From Pseudomonadota bacterium (GTDB lineage Bacteria; Pseudomonadota; Gammaproteobacteria; Burkholderiales; Thiobacillaceae), in the NCBI GenBank assembly GCA_021826065.1, contig JAKADY010000023.1, forward strand, positions 1 to 46,320: a DNA stretch of 46,320 bases. Reading direction: 5' to 3'. A model generated the notes under the pieces. The model saw only the letters and a list, made by a program, of their open reading frames with translations, was not told where the DNA came from and made no database searches. The position numbers were made by a program, and so were the translations under genes. How positions within the stretch are numbered: the stretch's first letter is position 1; each line of letters begins with the position of its first letter. Positions 32,621 to 40,834 of this stretch are shown here, one piece after another.

Positions 32621-33542
32621 GCTGCGCCGGCGCCTGGCCGGGGCCGCACCGGCCTCGTCCCCCGCGCCCGCCCTCTCGCCGGAGACCCACGCCCTGCTCG
32701 CCCGACTGGAGGCGATCCGCCGACGCGCCTCGCCGCCGCGACGCATCGACCTCGCCCAATGCCTGGGCGGCCGTGAGGTCCGGCCCGGCCTTATCGAGGT
32801 CGTGCGGCGTTATCCCCTCGACCTGCAGCACGGCCGTCTGCGCCTGGCCGAACTGAACCGGGTCGAGGGCGACCGTTGCGGCCATCTGCGCTGGTCGGGA
32901 CCGTTGTCGCCGGCGCGGCTGGTCTTTCTCGACACCGAAACCACCGGTCTGGCCGGTGGCGCTGGCACGCTCGCCTTTCTGATCGGTGTGGCCCGGCTGT
33001 TCGCCGACGGGCTGGAGCTGCGCCAATGGGTGCTTAGCGCCTTCGCCGGCGAGGCCGCCTTGCTCTCAGCCCTGTCCGCGATGCTGGCGGCGGAGACGGT
33101 GCTGGTCAGCTTCAACGGCAAGACCTTCGACATCCCCCTGCTGGAGACCCGCGCCCGCCTGCACGGCCATGATCCGCGTCTGCGCGAGCGGCCGCACATC
33201 GACCTGCTGCACACCCTGCGACGGGCCCATGGCCGGGGGTTGCCGGACTGCCGTCTCAAGACGGCCGAGACTCATCTGCTGGGGCTCGCGCGCGGCGACG
33301 ACCTGCCCGGCGACCAAGCCCCGGCCGCCTGGCGCGCCTGGCTCACCCGCGGGGAGATCGACCTGCTGCTTGCGGTGCTGGCCCACAACCGCAACGATCT
33401 ACTCTCCACGGCCCTGCTGCTCGCGGTGCTGGCCGGTGAGGCGGCCGGATTCAGTCTCGACGCCGTTCGCCTGCCCGCAGCGCGAGGGTGTGGAAGTCCC
33501 GCGCCACGCCCAGAAAGTAGGAGCGGGTCTCGTCGCGTGTGA
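32607..33542 (+). CDS. MrfB/YprB-like ribonuclease H-fold exonuclease
   Basis: A 311-residue YprB-type protein with a DnaQ-like (RNase H-fold) exonuclease domain. Metal-binding acidic motifs are visible: Exo I FLDTETTGLAGG (Asp and Glu), Exo II VSFNGKTFDIPLLETR (Asp) and a C-terminal YprB-like NRNDLLSTALL (Asp). HIDLLHTLRRAHG and CRLKTAETHLLGL are family motifs between them. It probably degrades DNA next to lesions with the helicase encoded just upstream, where GGAGG and an overlapping ATG at 32607 indicate coupling. Its last 92 bases overlap a minus-strand gene, an odd convergent overlap in this compact region. Confidence 0.92.
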   Translation: MDLTELRRRLAGAAPASSPAPALSPETHALLARLEAIRRRASPPRRIDLAQCLGGREVRPGLIEVVRRYPLDLQHGRLRLAELNRVEGDRCGHLRWSGPLSPARLVFLDTETTGLAGGAGTLAFLIGVARLFADGLELRQWVLSAFAGEAALLSALSAMLAAETVLVSFNGKTFDIPLLETRARLHGHDPRLRERPHIDLLHTLRRAHGRGLPDCRLKTAETHLLGLARGDDLPGDQAPAAWRAWLTRGEIDLLLAVLAHNRNDLLSTALLLAVLAGEAAGFSLDAVRLPAARGCGSPAPRPESRSGSRRV

Positions 33543-34140
33543 ACAGGGGCAGCAGCGCCTCGATCACCGCCCGGTAGTGCCGACCGCTGGGCTCGAGCGG
33601 GCGCAGCGCCAGCAGGAGCAGCCGGGCGATCGCCAGGCGCCGCTCGATGGCCCTGTCATGCAGGTCGGCGCGCTCGAGCGCGGCGGCGTAGGCGCGCAGG
33701 GCGTCGCGCTCCGCCGGGGTCAGTGCCATCCTACGGGCCTGCTCGATCAGGTCGTCCAGACCGTCGTGCGGGGGGAGGGTGACGCGGATCGACTGCGGTT
33801 GGGGCGCGTCGGGCGGCGCTGCGGGACGGTTCGGCAGGCGGCGCCCGGCCTCGACGAAAAAGGGCAGGAAGTCGCGCGCGACCTGCTGGCAGCGTGCGAC
33901 GCTGGCCGGATCGGCCAGCGCGGCGCTCACCCGTGCCACCGCCTCGCGGTAGGCCTCATTCGAGGTGTCGGCCGGGTCCAGGGCGTCGAGGATGCGCTGC
34001 GCCAGCCGCAGGCGACGGGCAATGGCATCCGCGGCATAGCCGCGCCGCTCCAGCGCTGACTGGTAGGCCTGCAGGGGGTCCGAGGTGGAAGCGTCGTCTG
34101 GCAAGGGGTCGCAGGGGGTGTTATCGTCTCGTCCACACAA
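33451..34140 (-). CDS. Hypothetical helical protein, 229 aa
   Basis: I do not recognise the family. A soluble, alpha-helical product with two similar halves. Each has a helix with RRG-Y/DR-type residues followed by RRLRLAQRILDAL or RRLAIARLLLLAL, then a region YREAVARVSAALAD or YRAVIEALLPLFT ending DFLPFFVEAGRR and DFHTLALRAGERR. This looks like an internal duplication of about 90-100 residues. The start is TTG at 34138-34140, as no ATG or GTG precedes the first repeat. Its 3' end overlaps mrfB-like by 92 bases on the opposite strand, and its start faces the chromate transporter gene 14 bases away. Confidence 0.72.
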   Translation of the reverse strand: MCGRDDNTPCDPLPDDASTSDPLQAYQSALERRGYAADAIARRLRLAQRILDALDPADTSNEAYREAVARVSAALADPASVARCQQVARDFLPFFVEAGRRLPNRPAAPPDAPQPQSIRVTLPPHDGLDDLIEQARRMALTPAERDALRAYAAALERADLHDRAIERRLAIARLLLLALRPLEPSGRHYRAVIEALLPLFTRDETRSYFLGVARDFHTLALRAGERRRD

Positions 34141-34154
34141 CTAACGGCCCTGCC

Positions 34155-35495
34155 ATGCAAAACTTGACCTCGAACCGCCCCACACACCCCAGTTTCTGGG
34201 AGGCCTTCCGCTATTGGCTCAAACTCGGTTTCATCAGCTTTGGTGGACCCGCCGGCCAGATTGCGATGATGCACCAGGAACTGGTGGAGCGGCGGCGCTG
34301 GATCTCCGAGCGGCGCTTCCTGCATGCGCTCAACTACTGCATGCTGCTGCCCGGGCCCGAAGCCCAGCAGTTGGCCATCTATCTCGGCTGGCTCCTGCAT
34401 CGCAGTTGGGGCGGCATCGTCGCCGGCACCCTGTTCATCCTGCCCTCTCTGGTGGTCCTGGCAGCACTGACCTACGTCTACCTGGTCTACGGCGACGTCA
34501 CCTTCGTCCAGGGGGTGTTCAACGGCATCAAGCCGGCGGTGGTGGCGATCGTCCTCTTCGCCGCCTGGCGCATCGGCCAGCGCGCCCTGCGCAACGGCGT
34601 GCTGTGGGCCTTCGCCGCGGCCGCCTTCATCGCCATCTTCGCCCTGGAGGTGCCTTTCCCCTACATCGTCCTGGCGGCCGGTCTGTTGGGCTATCTCGGT
34701 GGGCGGCTCGCGCCGGAGCGCTTCCAGGTGGGGGGTGGCCACGGTGCCAGCGGCAAGCGCTACGGACCGGCCCTGATCGACGACGACACGCCACCGCCGG
34801 CACATACCCGCTTCCGTCCCGGCCGCCTGGTGGTGCTCGTCATCCTCTTCGTCGCATTGTGGCTGGCTGTTATGGCCGCCCTGGGCCATCCCGTGTTGCG
34901 CGACATGGGCGTCTTCTTCACCAAGGCGGCCCTGGTCACCTTCGGCGGCGCCTATGCCGTCCTGCCCTATGTCTACCAGGGGGCGGTGGAGACCCATGGC
35001 TGGCTCACCGGCCCGCAGATGATCGACGGGCTGGCCCTGGGCGAGACCACGCCCGGCCCGCTGATCATGGTGGTCGCCTTCGTCGGCTTCATCGGCGCCT
35101 GGAGCCACGCGGTTTTCGGGCCGGATCTGCTCCTGCCGGCCGGCGTCGCCGGCGCCGTGGTGGCCACCTTCTTCACCTTCCTGCCCAGCTATCTCTTCAT
35201 CCTCGCCGGCGCCCCGCTGGTGGAGGCCACCCACGGCGACCTGAAGTTCACCGCGCCACTGACGGGCATCACCGCGGCGGTGGTCGGGGTGATCGTCAAC
35301 CTCGCCCTGTTTTTCGGCTGGCATGTCCTGTGGCCCGAGGCGAGCCCCGCCGCCCCCTTCGCCGGGCGTTTCGAGTGGTTCTACGCCCTGATGGCCGTGG
35401 CGGCCTTCATCGCCCTGTGGCGTTTCAAACAGGACATCCTGCGCGTGCTGGCCGCCTGCGCCGTCGTCGGCCTGGTCTACACCTATCTCGCCTGA
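34155..35495 (+). CDS. chrA: Chromate transporter ChrA
   Basis: A 446-residue bidomain CHR transporter. Each half begins with the family motif: KLGFISFGGPAGQIAMMH near residue 23 and KAALVTFGGAYAVLPYVYQG near residue 257. The proline-rich turn LLPGPEAQQLA in the first half pairs with GETTPGPLIMVVAF in the second. Around ten hydrophobic helices, with a soluble central loop (~195-225). ChrA family proteins export chromate, driven by the proton gradient, from the inner membrane; some carry other oxyanions such as sulfate. The start ATG 34155 follows the stop of no upstream gene and has weak ribosome binding. Nothing else for chromate resistance is nearby. Confidence 0.95.
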   Translation: MQNLTSNRPTHPSFWEAFRYWLKLGFISFGGPAGQIAMMHQELVERRRWISERRFLHALNYCMLLPGPEAQQLAIYLGWLLHRSWGGIVAGTLFILPSLVVLAALTYVYLVYGDVTFVQGVFNGIKPAVVAIVLFAAWRIGQRALRNGVLWAFAAAAFIAIFALEVPFPYIVLAAGLLGYLGGRLAPERFQVGGGHGASGKRYGPALIDDDTPPPAHTRFRPGRLVVLVILFVALWLAVMAALGHPVLRDMGVFFTKAALVTFGGAYAVLPYVYQGAVETHGWLTGPQMIDGLALGETTPGPLIMVVAFVGFIGAWSHAVFGPDLLLPAGVAGAVVATFFTFLPSYLFILAGAPLVEATHGDLKFTAPLTGITAAVVGVIVNLALFFGWHVLWPEASPAAPFAGRFEWFYALMAVAAFIALWRFKQDILRVLAACAVVGLVYTYLA

Positions 35496-35578
35496 GCAGT
35501 CCCGGGTGCGCGGGGAATTTCCGCCTCGGCGGCGCGTCCATAGCACAACCGCCACGAGCGAGCCTTGCGAGTCAAGAC

Positions 35579-36943
35579 ATGATGCAGCCGGCATTACGGC
35601 ATCTGCTGATCCCCTTGCTGCTGGGCCTTGCCCTGTTGTTGCTGAGCGCCTGCGCGCGCGAGGCCCCGGCCTCGGGACCGCCCCCGGCCCGAGGTGACGC
35701 CAACGCCCCGCTGGAGACCATCGTGTTGGGCATGGGGTGTTTCTGGGGGGCGGAGAAGCGCATGTCAGAACTGCCGGGTGTGGTCGACGTCGAGTCCGGC
35801 TATGCCAATGGCGAGGTCCCCGGTACCTATGCGGCGGTACTGGCCCACGAGCGCGCCCTGCGCGCCGGCCTCAGCCAAAAGCGCAACCATGCCGAGGTGG
35901 TCAAGGTCAGCTTCGATCCCAGCCGCACCACCCTGGAGGCGGTGCTGATCGGCTTCTGGGAGAACCATGACCCGACCCAGGGCGACCGCCAGGGCAACGA
36001 CGTCGGCAGCAATTACCGCAGCGCCATCTACTACACGAACGAGGCGCAGGCCGCGGTCGCCCGCGCCACCCGCGATGTCTACCAGCAGGCCCTCCGGCAG
36101 GCAGGCTTCGGACCCATCACCACCGAGATCGCCCCGCTCAGGGTCTACCACCGCGCCGAGGACTACCACCAGGACTACCTCAAAAAGAACCCCGACGGCT
36201 ACTGTGGTCTTGGCGGCACCGGCGTGAAGTACCCCGGCACCAAGACGACCGCCGCCGTCAGCCCACGCCCGAGGCTGGACGGCAAGGCCCTGGCCTTCGA
36301 CCGGCAGCTGGTGGTCTTCGAGGCGGAGGACTGCGCCTACTGCAAGTTGTTCCAGGCCGAGGTGCTCGATCACTGGCGCTCGCCGGTGCCCGTGGTGCGC
36401 ACCCTGAACCCGAACCCGCCGCTTGGTTGGCGGCTGGAAAAGGCCCTATTCGCCACCCCCACCATCGTGCTGTTCGAAAAGGGCCGCGAGGTCTCCCGCT
36501 ACACCGGCTACAACGGCGACCAGACCCGTTTCTGGAAGTGGCTGGGCTTTCGCCTGCTCACCCCCGAGCAGCGTCGCATCGCCTTCGAACAGGGCACCGA
36601 GCGGCCGTTCACGGGTTCACACCTGGACGAGAAGCGCCCCGGCACCTTCGTCGACCCCATCACGGGCGCGCCGCTGTTTCGTAGCGATGCCAAGTACGAC
36701 AGCGGCACCGGCTGGCCCAGCTTCTTCAACCCCGTGCCCGGTGCGCTGACCTACCACGAGGACTTGAGCCACGGCATGCGCCGCGTCGAGGTGAGGAGCG
36801 CGAGCTCCGGCATCCACTTGGGCCATGTCTTCGACGACGGCCCGCCGCCCACCGGCAAGCGCTATTGCATCAACGGCAACGTCCTCCGGTTCGTCCCCGA
36901 CCCCGGGTACGAGAAGGGCGCTCGGGGTCAGGCAGCCGAGTGA
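35579..36943 (+). CDS. msrAB: Lipoprotein MsrA-thioredoxin-MsrB fusion (methionine sulfoxide reductase)
   Basis: A 454-residue fusion. Residues 1-25 are a lipoprotein signal (LLLSAC, lipidated Cys25). MsrA follows (~45-220): catalytic Cys54 in GMGCFWGAEK, the DPTQGDRQGNDVGSNYRS motif and a resolving Cys209 in GYCG. A thioredoxin-like domain comes next (~235-325) with Cys252-x-x-Cys255 in EDCAYCK and the cis-Pro region ATPTIVLF. MsrB is last (~328-454), with the catalytic Cys430 in RYCINGNVLRF; the usual zinc-binding CxxC is replaced by ITGAPLF. The three domains together can reduce both epimers of Met-SO in membrane-facing proteins. The order differs from Neisseria PilB, where the thioredoxin domain is first. 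Confidence 0.93.
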   Translation: MMQPALRHLLIPLLLGLALLLLSACAREAPASGPPPARGDANAPLETIVLGMGCFWGAEKRMSELPGVVDVESGYANGEVPGTYAAVLAHERALRAGLSQKRNHAEVVKVSFDPSRTTLEAVLIGFWENHDPTQGDRQGNDVGSNYRSAIYYTNEAQAAVARATRDVYQQALRQAGFGPITTEIAPLRVYHRAEDYHQDYLKKNPDGYCGLGGTGVKYPGTKTTAAVSPRPRLDGKALAFDRQLVVFEAEDCAYCKLFQAEVLDHWRSPVPVVRTLNPNPPLGWRLEKALFATPTIVLFEKGREVSRYTGYNGDQTRFWKWLGFRLLTPEQRRIAFEQGTERPFTGSHLDEKRPGTFVDPITGAPLFRSDAKYDSGTGWPSFFNPVPGALTYHEDLSHGMRRVEVRSASSGIHLGHVFDDGPPPTGKRYCINGNVLRFVPDPGYEKGARGQAAE

Positions 36944-36947
36944 GGCC

Positions 36948-38465
36948 TCACAGCGCCAGGACCAGCACCGCGGCGAGCAACAGCGCCCCCCCTGCGGCCG
37001 AGGCGAGGGTCAGGGTCCTCAGCCGGCGCTGTAAGCCCTCCACCTCCGCCTGCCAACGGCTATTCAGCTGATCCGTCAGTCGCTGTGCCAGCGCTGACTC
37101 CCTGTCCGCGTCCCAGACCACCGAAGGCAAGACCGCCTCGGGTTCGGGCGCCAGCTGGTGAGCGGCCGGGGGCGCCGTGACGCCGGCCGCCATCTCGGCC
37201 AGCTCGCCCCGCAGCTTTGCCAGGCGCTGCTCGAGGTCGTCGCGCAGCTGTTGCGACTGGTCTGCGAGGGCCGTCCCCAGCGCGGTGTGGGACTGTCTGA
37301 GGTCCTGCAACTGGTCCTGCAGTCGCTGCAGCGCCTCGTCCAGGGCTGCTACCCGCGTCGCGAACGCCGCGAGCCGTTCTTCGAGGATGCGCTCCACCGC
37401 GGGCTGGAGAGCCGTCTCGGGAGGCGGCGGGGCGTGGCCCACGCTCTCCAGCACGGTCTGCCGCTGCGTCAGCTCGGCAATGCGTTCGCCCAGATCCGCC
37501 GCTTGGGTCGCTAAGGCCGACGACAGGCGCTCGACCTGGCTGGCCAGGGCGTCCACCTGCCCGGCGAGCGCCTGCATGGCCTGGTCGTCCCGGGCCTCAA
37601 GCGCCTCCAGCCGGCCCGCCAGTGCCTGCCGCATCTCCTCCATCCGCATGCCCTGCTGTTCCATCTGGGCGCCGATCTCCTGCAGACGTGGGCCGACGCG
37701 CGCGTCCACCCCCTCGTACCACGCCTCGGGCGGTGCCGGGGGCTGCCTGGCCGCCTCTTCCAGTGCAGCCAGCCGCGCTTCCATACGGGTCTGCTGCGCC
37801 GCCTGCGCCTCGGCGCCGGTCCGTAAGGACTCCGCCTGAGTCGCGGTGAGGGCGTCGAGCCGCTGCCGAATCTGCTCTGACCACTGGCGCCATTCCTGGC
37901 GTTCCAGGTCGAGCGCCGCCGCCCATTCCGGACGGATCTTCTCCAGCAGCTCGCCGCGCAGCCGTTCCAGGGCCTGCCCCAGCAGATGCTCGATCATCGC
38001 CTGGAGGGCGGCCTGATCGGGGGCCGCCGCGGGTGGTGAGGGCGAGGCCGGCGGCGGGGGCGGAGAGGCGGTCGCCGCTTCCGCCGGCGCGGTGCCCGCA
38101 CGCGGCAGGGTGGTCAGGATGCGCTCGATCGCCTCGGTGGTCGGCGGCTTGGCAATGGCGCCATCGGCGCCGATGGCGCGTGCATCGCGCACGAAGGCCT
38201 CGTCGTCCGAGCCGCTGATGATGATGACCGGGATGTCGCGGGTGGCGGGGGACGACTTGATCCGGCGGGTGGCCTCGAAACCGTCGAGCTCCGGCATCAT
38301 GTGGTCCATGAAGATCATGTCCGGCCGGCGCTGTTCGAGATAGCTGAGCGCTTCCAGGCCCGATTCGGCCAGGTCCACCCCGATGCCGAACGACTCCAGC
38401 TTTTTCTGCATGGTCAGACGCCCCACCTTGGAGTCGTCCACGACCAAGGCCCTCAGGTTCCGCAT
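36948..38465 (-). CDS. Response-regulator receiver fused to a long coiled coil with a C-terminal membrane anchor
   Basis: 505 residues. A CheY-like receiver at 1-120 has the acidic pair in VVDDSK (Asp10, Asp11), the phosphorylation site Asp54 in MIFMDHMMPELDG, Ser84 in IIISGSDDEA and Lys106 in AIAKPPT. A Pro/Ala-rich linker (~125-150) follows, then a Gln/Glu/Arg-rich coiled coil of about 300 residues with heptads (LEARLAALEEAARQ, QVDALASQVERLS and LQRLQDQLQDLR types). It ends in one hydrophobic segment (LASAAGGALLLAAVLVLAL), a tail anchor in the inner membrane. No DNA-binding or enzymatic output is visible. ATG 38465 is chosen for the typical MRNLRALVVDD start. No histidine kinase is nearby. 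Confidence 0.88.
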   Translation of the reverse strand: MRNLRALVVDDSKVGRLTMQKKLESFGIGVDLAESGLEALSYLEQRRPDMIFMDHMMPELDGFEATRRIKSSPATRDIPVIIISGSDDEAFVRDARAIGADGAIAKPPTTEAIERILTTLPRAGTAPAEAATASPPPPPASPSPPAAAPDQAALQAMIEHLLGQALERLRGELLEKIRPEWAAALDLERQEWRQWSEQIRQRLDALTATQAESLRTGAEAQAAQQTRMEARLAALEEAARQPPAPPEAWYEGVDARVGPRLQEIGAQMEQQGMRMEEMRQALAGRLEALEARDDQAMQALAGQVDALASQVERLSSALATQAADLGERIAELTQRQTVLESVGHAPPPPETALQPAVERILEERLAAFATRVAALDEALQRLQDQLQDLRQSHTALGTALADQSQQLRDDLEQRLAKLRGELAEMAAGVTAPPAAHQLAPEPEAVLPSVVWDADRESALAQRLTDQLNSRWQAEVEGLQRRLRTLTLASAAGGALLLAAVLVLAL

Positions 38466-38559
38466 TGCCTCATGCCCTTCAGAACGGTTTACCGTATAAC
38501 GGCAGACCCTGGTCTGGACCATAGCGCCGGCGGATGTGTCCCGCAAGGGGTCCAGAGAC

Positions 38560-38589
38560 AAAAAAGCCACCGGCGTACTCGCCGGTGGC
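38560..38589 (-). terminator. Rho-independent terminator downstream of soxX
   Basis: Read on the minus strand, a perfect 10-bp stem, GCCACCGGCG and CGCCGGTGGC (with four to five loop bases), is followed by a run of T. It lies 22 bases after the soxX stop and ends the soxA-soxX transcript. Confidence 0.92.
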
Positions 38590-38611
38590 TTGCAGGCAGG
38601 GCGATGGACGC

Positions 38612-39325
38612 TTACTTGTTGACCGGCGAGGCCGGATCGAACAGGTAGGCCATGACATCGAGGATCTGTTGCTGGGTGAGCAGGCCTTTGGCACCGGAGC
38701 GCGGCATTTGCGTGCAGGCGAAGTAGGCATGCGGATTGTAGATCACCTCGTAGGCGTACTTCAGCATCTCGGGGCTCGATCCCCGAATCTTGCCATAGCC
38801 GGTGAGCGAGGGGCCAATGGTGCCACCCGTACGGTCGGCCGCGAGCTGGTGGCAGTTGTAGCAGTTGCCGCCGGGTGTGCCGCGATTGTGGTCGTCCGGA
38901 TTGTGGGCGGTACGGAAACCGAAACCGGACCAGGCGATGTCACGGCCCTTCCGCCAGTCGCCCAGCTTGATCCCACCCTCGGGATACTTGATGGTCGCCA
39001 TGGCCATCTTGTTGATACGTTCGGCCGTCTTGTCGTCGATCTCCTTGCCGGAGCGTGCCACCTGTGAACAGACCTTTTGCAATTCGTCCTGGGTCAGACG
39101 GTCCTTGCCCGTGGTGCCCTCCTGGGTGGGTTGTGCCAGGTCATAACTGCCCGACTGGAACACGAGGTATTCCGCCAGTTCCTGCGGTTTCATCTTGGTG
39201 TAGTCGACCTGGGCCGGAGCCTCGGTCGCTTTCGGCTGTACCTGGCCCGTGGCGGTGCAGCCAGCGGTGAACAGGGTGAGCGTGGCGGCTGCGACAGCAG
39301 CACTGATCGGGGTCTTGTGCAACAT
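38612..39325 (-). CDS. soxX: SoxX, haem c subunit of SoxXA (thiosulfate oxidation)
   Basis: A 237-residue monohaem cytochrome c. The haem motif is CYNCH (Cys155, Cys158, His159) in PGGNCYNCHQLAADRTGG, and the distal Met is Met207 in TQMPRSGAKGLLTQ. The C-terminal helix QQQILDVMAYLFDP is typical of SoxX. It is the smaller partner of SoxA in the periplasmic enzyme that attaches thiosulfate to SoxYZ. The N-terminus has a lipobox-like TAGC at residue 23, so it may be lipid-anchored, and a ~90-residue region precedes the haem domain. It is 27 bases downstream of soxA. Confidence 0.93.
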   Translation of the reverse strand: MLHKTPISAAVAAATLTLFTAGCTATGQVQPKATEAPAQVDYTKMKPQELAEYLVFQSGSYDLAQPTQEGTTGKDRLTQDELQKVCSQVARSGKEIDDKTAERINKMAMATIKYPEGGIKLGDWRKGRDIAWSGFGFRTAHNPDDHNRGTPGGNCYNCHQLAADRTGGTIGPSLTGYGKIRGSSPEMLKYAYEVIYNPHAYFACTQMPRSGAKGLLTQQQILDVMAYLFDPASPVNK

Positions 39326-39352
39326 GTTTCCATCTCCTCGTGCAGTGGGCGA

Positions 39353-40189
39353 TTAGCGTTTCATGTCGGGTAGGATGGCGGGTTGGCCGCGTGCCCGATC
39401 GGTCCAGAAGGAGATCAGGGCGATGTTCACATCGGAGTCCGGCTTGAGGTTCGGGTAACGCATCTGCCACAGGCACTCGAGCACGCGGTGCTGGGAACTC
39501 CGCACTGCCTCATGCCCGACGCGGTAGGCAGGCCATGAGATCGCCTTGGTCCATTCTTCAGGGATCTTGATATTTGGTAGTACCGAGGCGCGGATACGGG
39601 TGCCGCTGGGATTGGTGTGGCAGGTGGCGCAGTTGAAATCCATCGGTCCGGCGCGCCGGTAGAAGAGCTCCTCACCGGCGTCGCGCATGGCCTTCTCCAG
39701 CGGATGATTCATCGGCGGATTCCAGGGCATGCCGTTCGACTGCATGGCGATGTAGGTCGTCAGCTTCATGATGTCGGTGTTGCCATGACGCTGCCTAATC
39801 TGTGGGTCGTTGTCGGTGTAGCCCTGCAGGGTTTTCATGCAATACACCAGACGCGACTCGAAATCCATGACCTTGCCGGTGTCAGAGAAATACCGTGGCA
39901 GTTCGACATAGGCGCCCTTGAGCACACCGGGTCCCTTGCCGAAATCACACTGTTCCAGCGAGGCATTCTTTGGCCCCCGTTTCTGCTTGAATAGCTGCTC
40001 CCCCTCGGCCGCGATGTCGTAGGCCGGGTTGTCCGGCATCATCATGCGGTTCTGCGGACTTTGTGTGAGATACGGCGACTTGCTCTTGGCGGCGAGCTCA
40101 TCGAGGATGTCCTCGGGGGCCTTGGCGGTACTGGTCGTGCTGACCAGTGCCAGGGCGAGGGGTAGCGCACACAGGGCTTTCTTGATCAT
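39353..40189 (-). CDS. soxA: SoxA, monohaem cytochrome c subunit of SoxXA
   Basis: A 278-residue periplasmic cytochrome with signal MIKKALCALPLALALVSTTSTA. Its single complete haem motif is CATCH (Cys187, Cys190, His191) in DFNCATCHTNPSGTRIR. The N-terminal half has Cys81 and Cys117, a disulfide pair in place of the first haem of dihaem SoxA. The active-site Cys239 lies in RVLECLWQMRYP, which bears the persulfide ligand in known enzymes. It is the monohaem SoxA type. The complex joins thiosulfate to SoxYZ. It is upstream of soxX, reversed from the common soxX-soxA order, and soxB, soxYZ and soxK are not in the window. Confidence 0.95.
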   Translation of the reverse strand: MIKKALCALPLALALVSTTSTAKAPEDILDELAAKSKSPYLTQSPQNRMMMPDNPAYDIAAEGEQLFKQKRGPKNASLEQCDFGKGPGVLKGAYVELPRYFSDTGKVMDFESRLVYCMKTLQGYTDNDPQIRQRHGNTDIMKLTTYIAMQSNGMPWNPPMNHPLEKAMRDAGEELFYRRAGPMDFNCATCHTNPSGTRIRASVLPNIKIPEEWTKAISWPAYRVGHEAVRSSQHRVLECLWQMRYPNLKPDSDVNIALISFWTDRARGQPAILPDMKR

Positions 40190-40491
40190 GCGTCATCTCC
40201 TTGATGGGGTTTTCGTGCAACGACTATCGGCTTACCAGCGGCCGAGTGCCTGCCTACACCACGCGCCGGGTGGGCAACCGAGCCCGCTTCAGGCCAACAG
40301 CCGGGTAAGGCCATGTATGGTATTACATACCTTCTTCGCTGCGCATAGGTCATGATTACCAATCCGTGGGCCGATCTTGGCCGGCTGGCGGCTTTGCAGG
40401 GTGTGGGTCGGCCTACCCGCCCATGTACGACAGGGGGTTTCCCCCAAAGACTCGCACCCATGCGGGTTCCGGGGCTTGTCAAGAGCGAGTT

Positions 40492-40691
40492 ATATCCACA
40501 GTCATGAGGGCTTCATCAAGTACGCACACTATCCCTCTGATGCGTCGAGAAAATTTTTTAACTATCTGAATCAAAAGGATTTAACGCAGAGCACAAAAAA
40601 TAGCCGACCCGAGCAAAGTGGTTTTGTCTCGCGGATTTAGCCCTCACGCTCGCAGGTTGTACACAAAGTTATCCACAGATTCTGTGGACGC
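40492..40691. promoter_or_regulatory. DnaA-box-like sites beside an AT-rich tract
   Basis: The gene-free stretch 40190-40834 between divergent soxA and argD holds a perfect DnaA box, TTATCCACA, at 40669-40677. There are near-matches TTGTACACA at 40657-40665 and ATATCCACA at 40492-40500, and a weak reverse match near 40683-40691. Between them lies an unusually AT-rich tract (about 40548-40602) in a GC-rich genome. This looks like an origin-type or DnaA-controlled region. The rest of the stretch holds a GGGGG-TTT-CCCCC palindrome near 40435 and otherwise nothing I can name; promoters for both genes must lie here. Confidence 0.5.
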
Positions 40692-40834
40692 CGCTGGCTG
40701 GGTCCGATGCGCCATACCACGGCATGGGATGGCGGGAGAGGCGGGGTCTGTTTCTCGCCGGGCGGTATGCGGGTAGACTTAGAACTTTTCCCTCGAAAGA
40801 TGCGCCTGCGTTGCATCCCACTGGAACAGACCCT

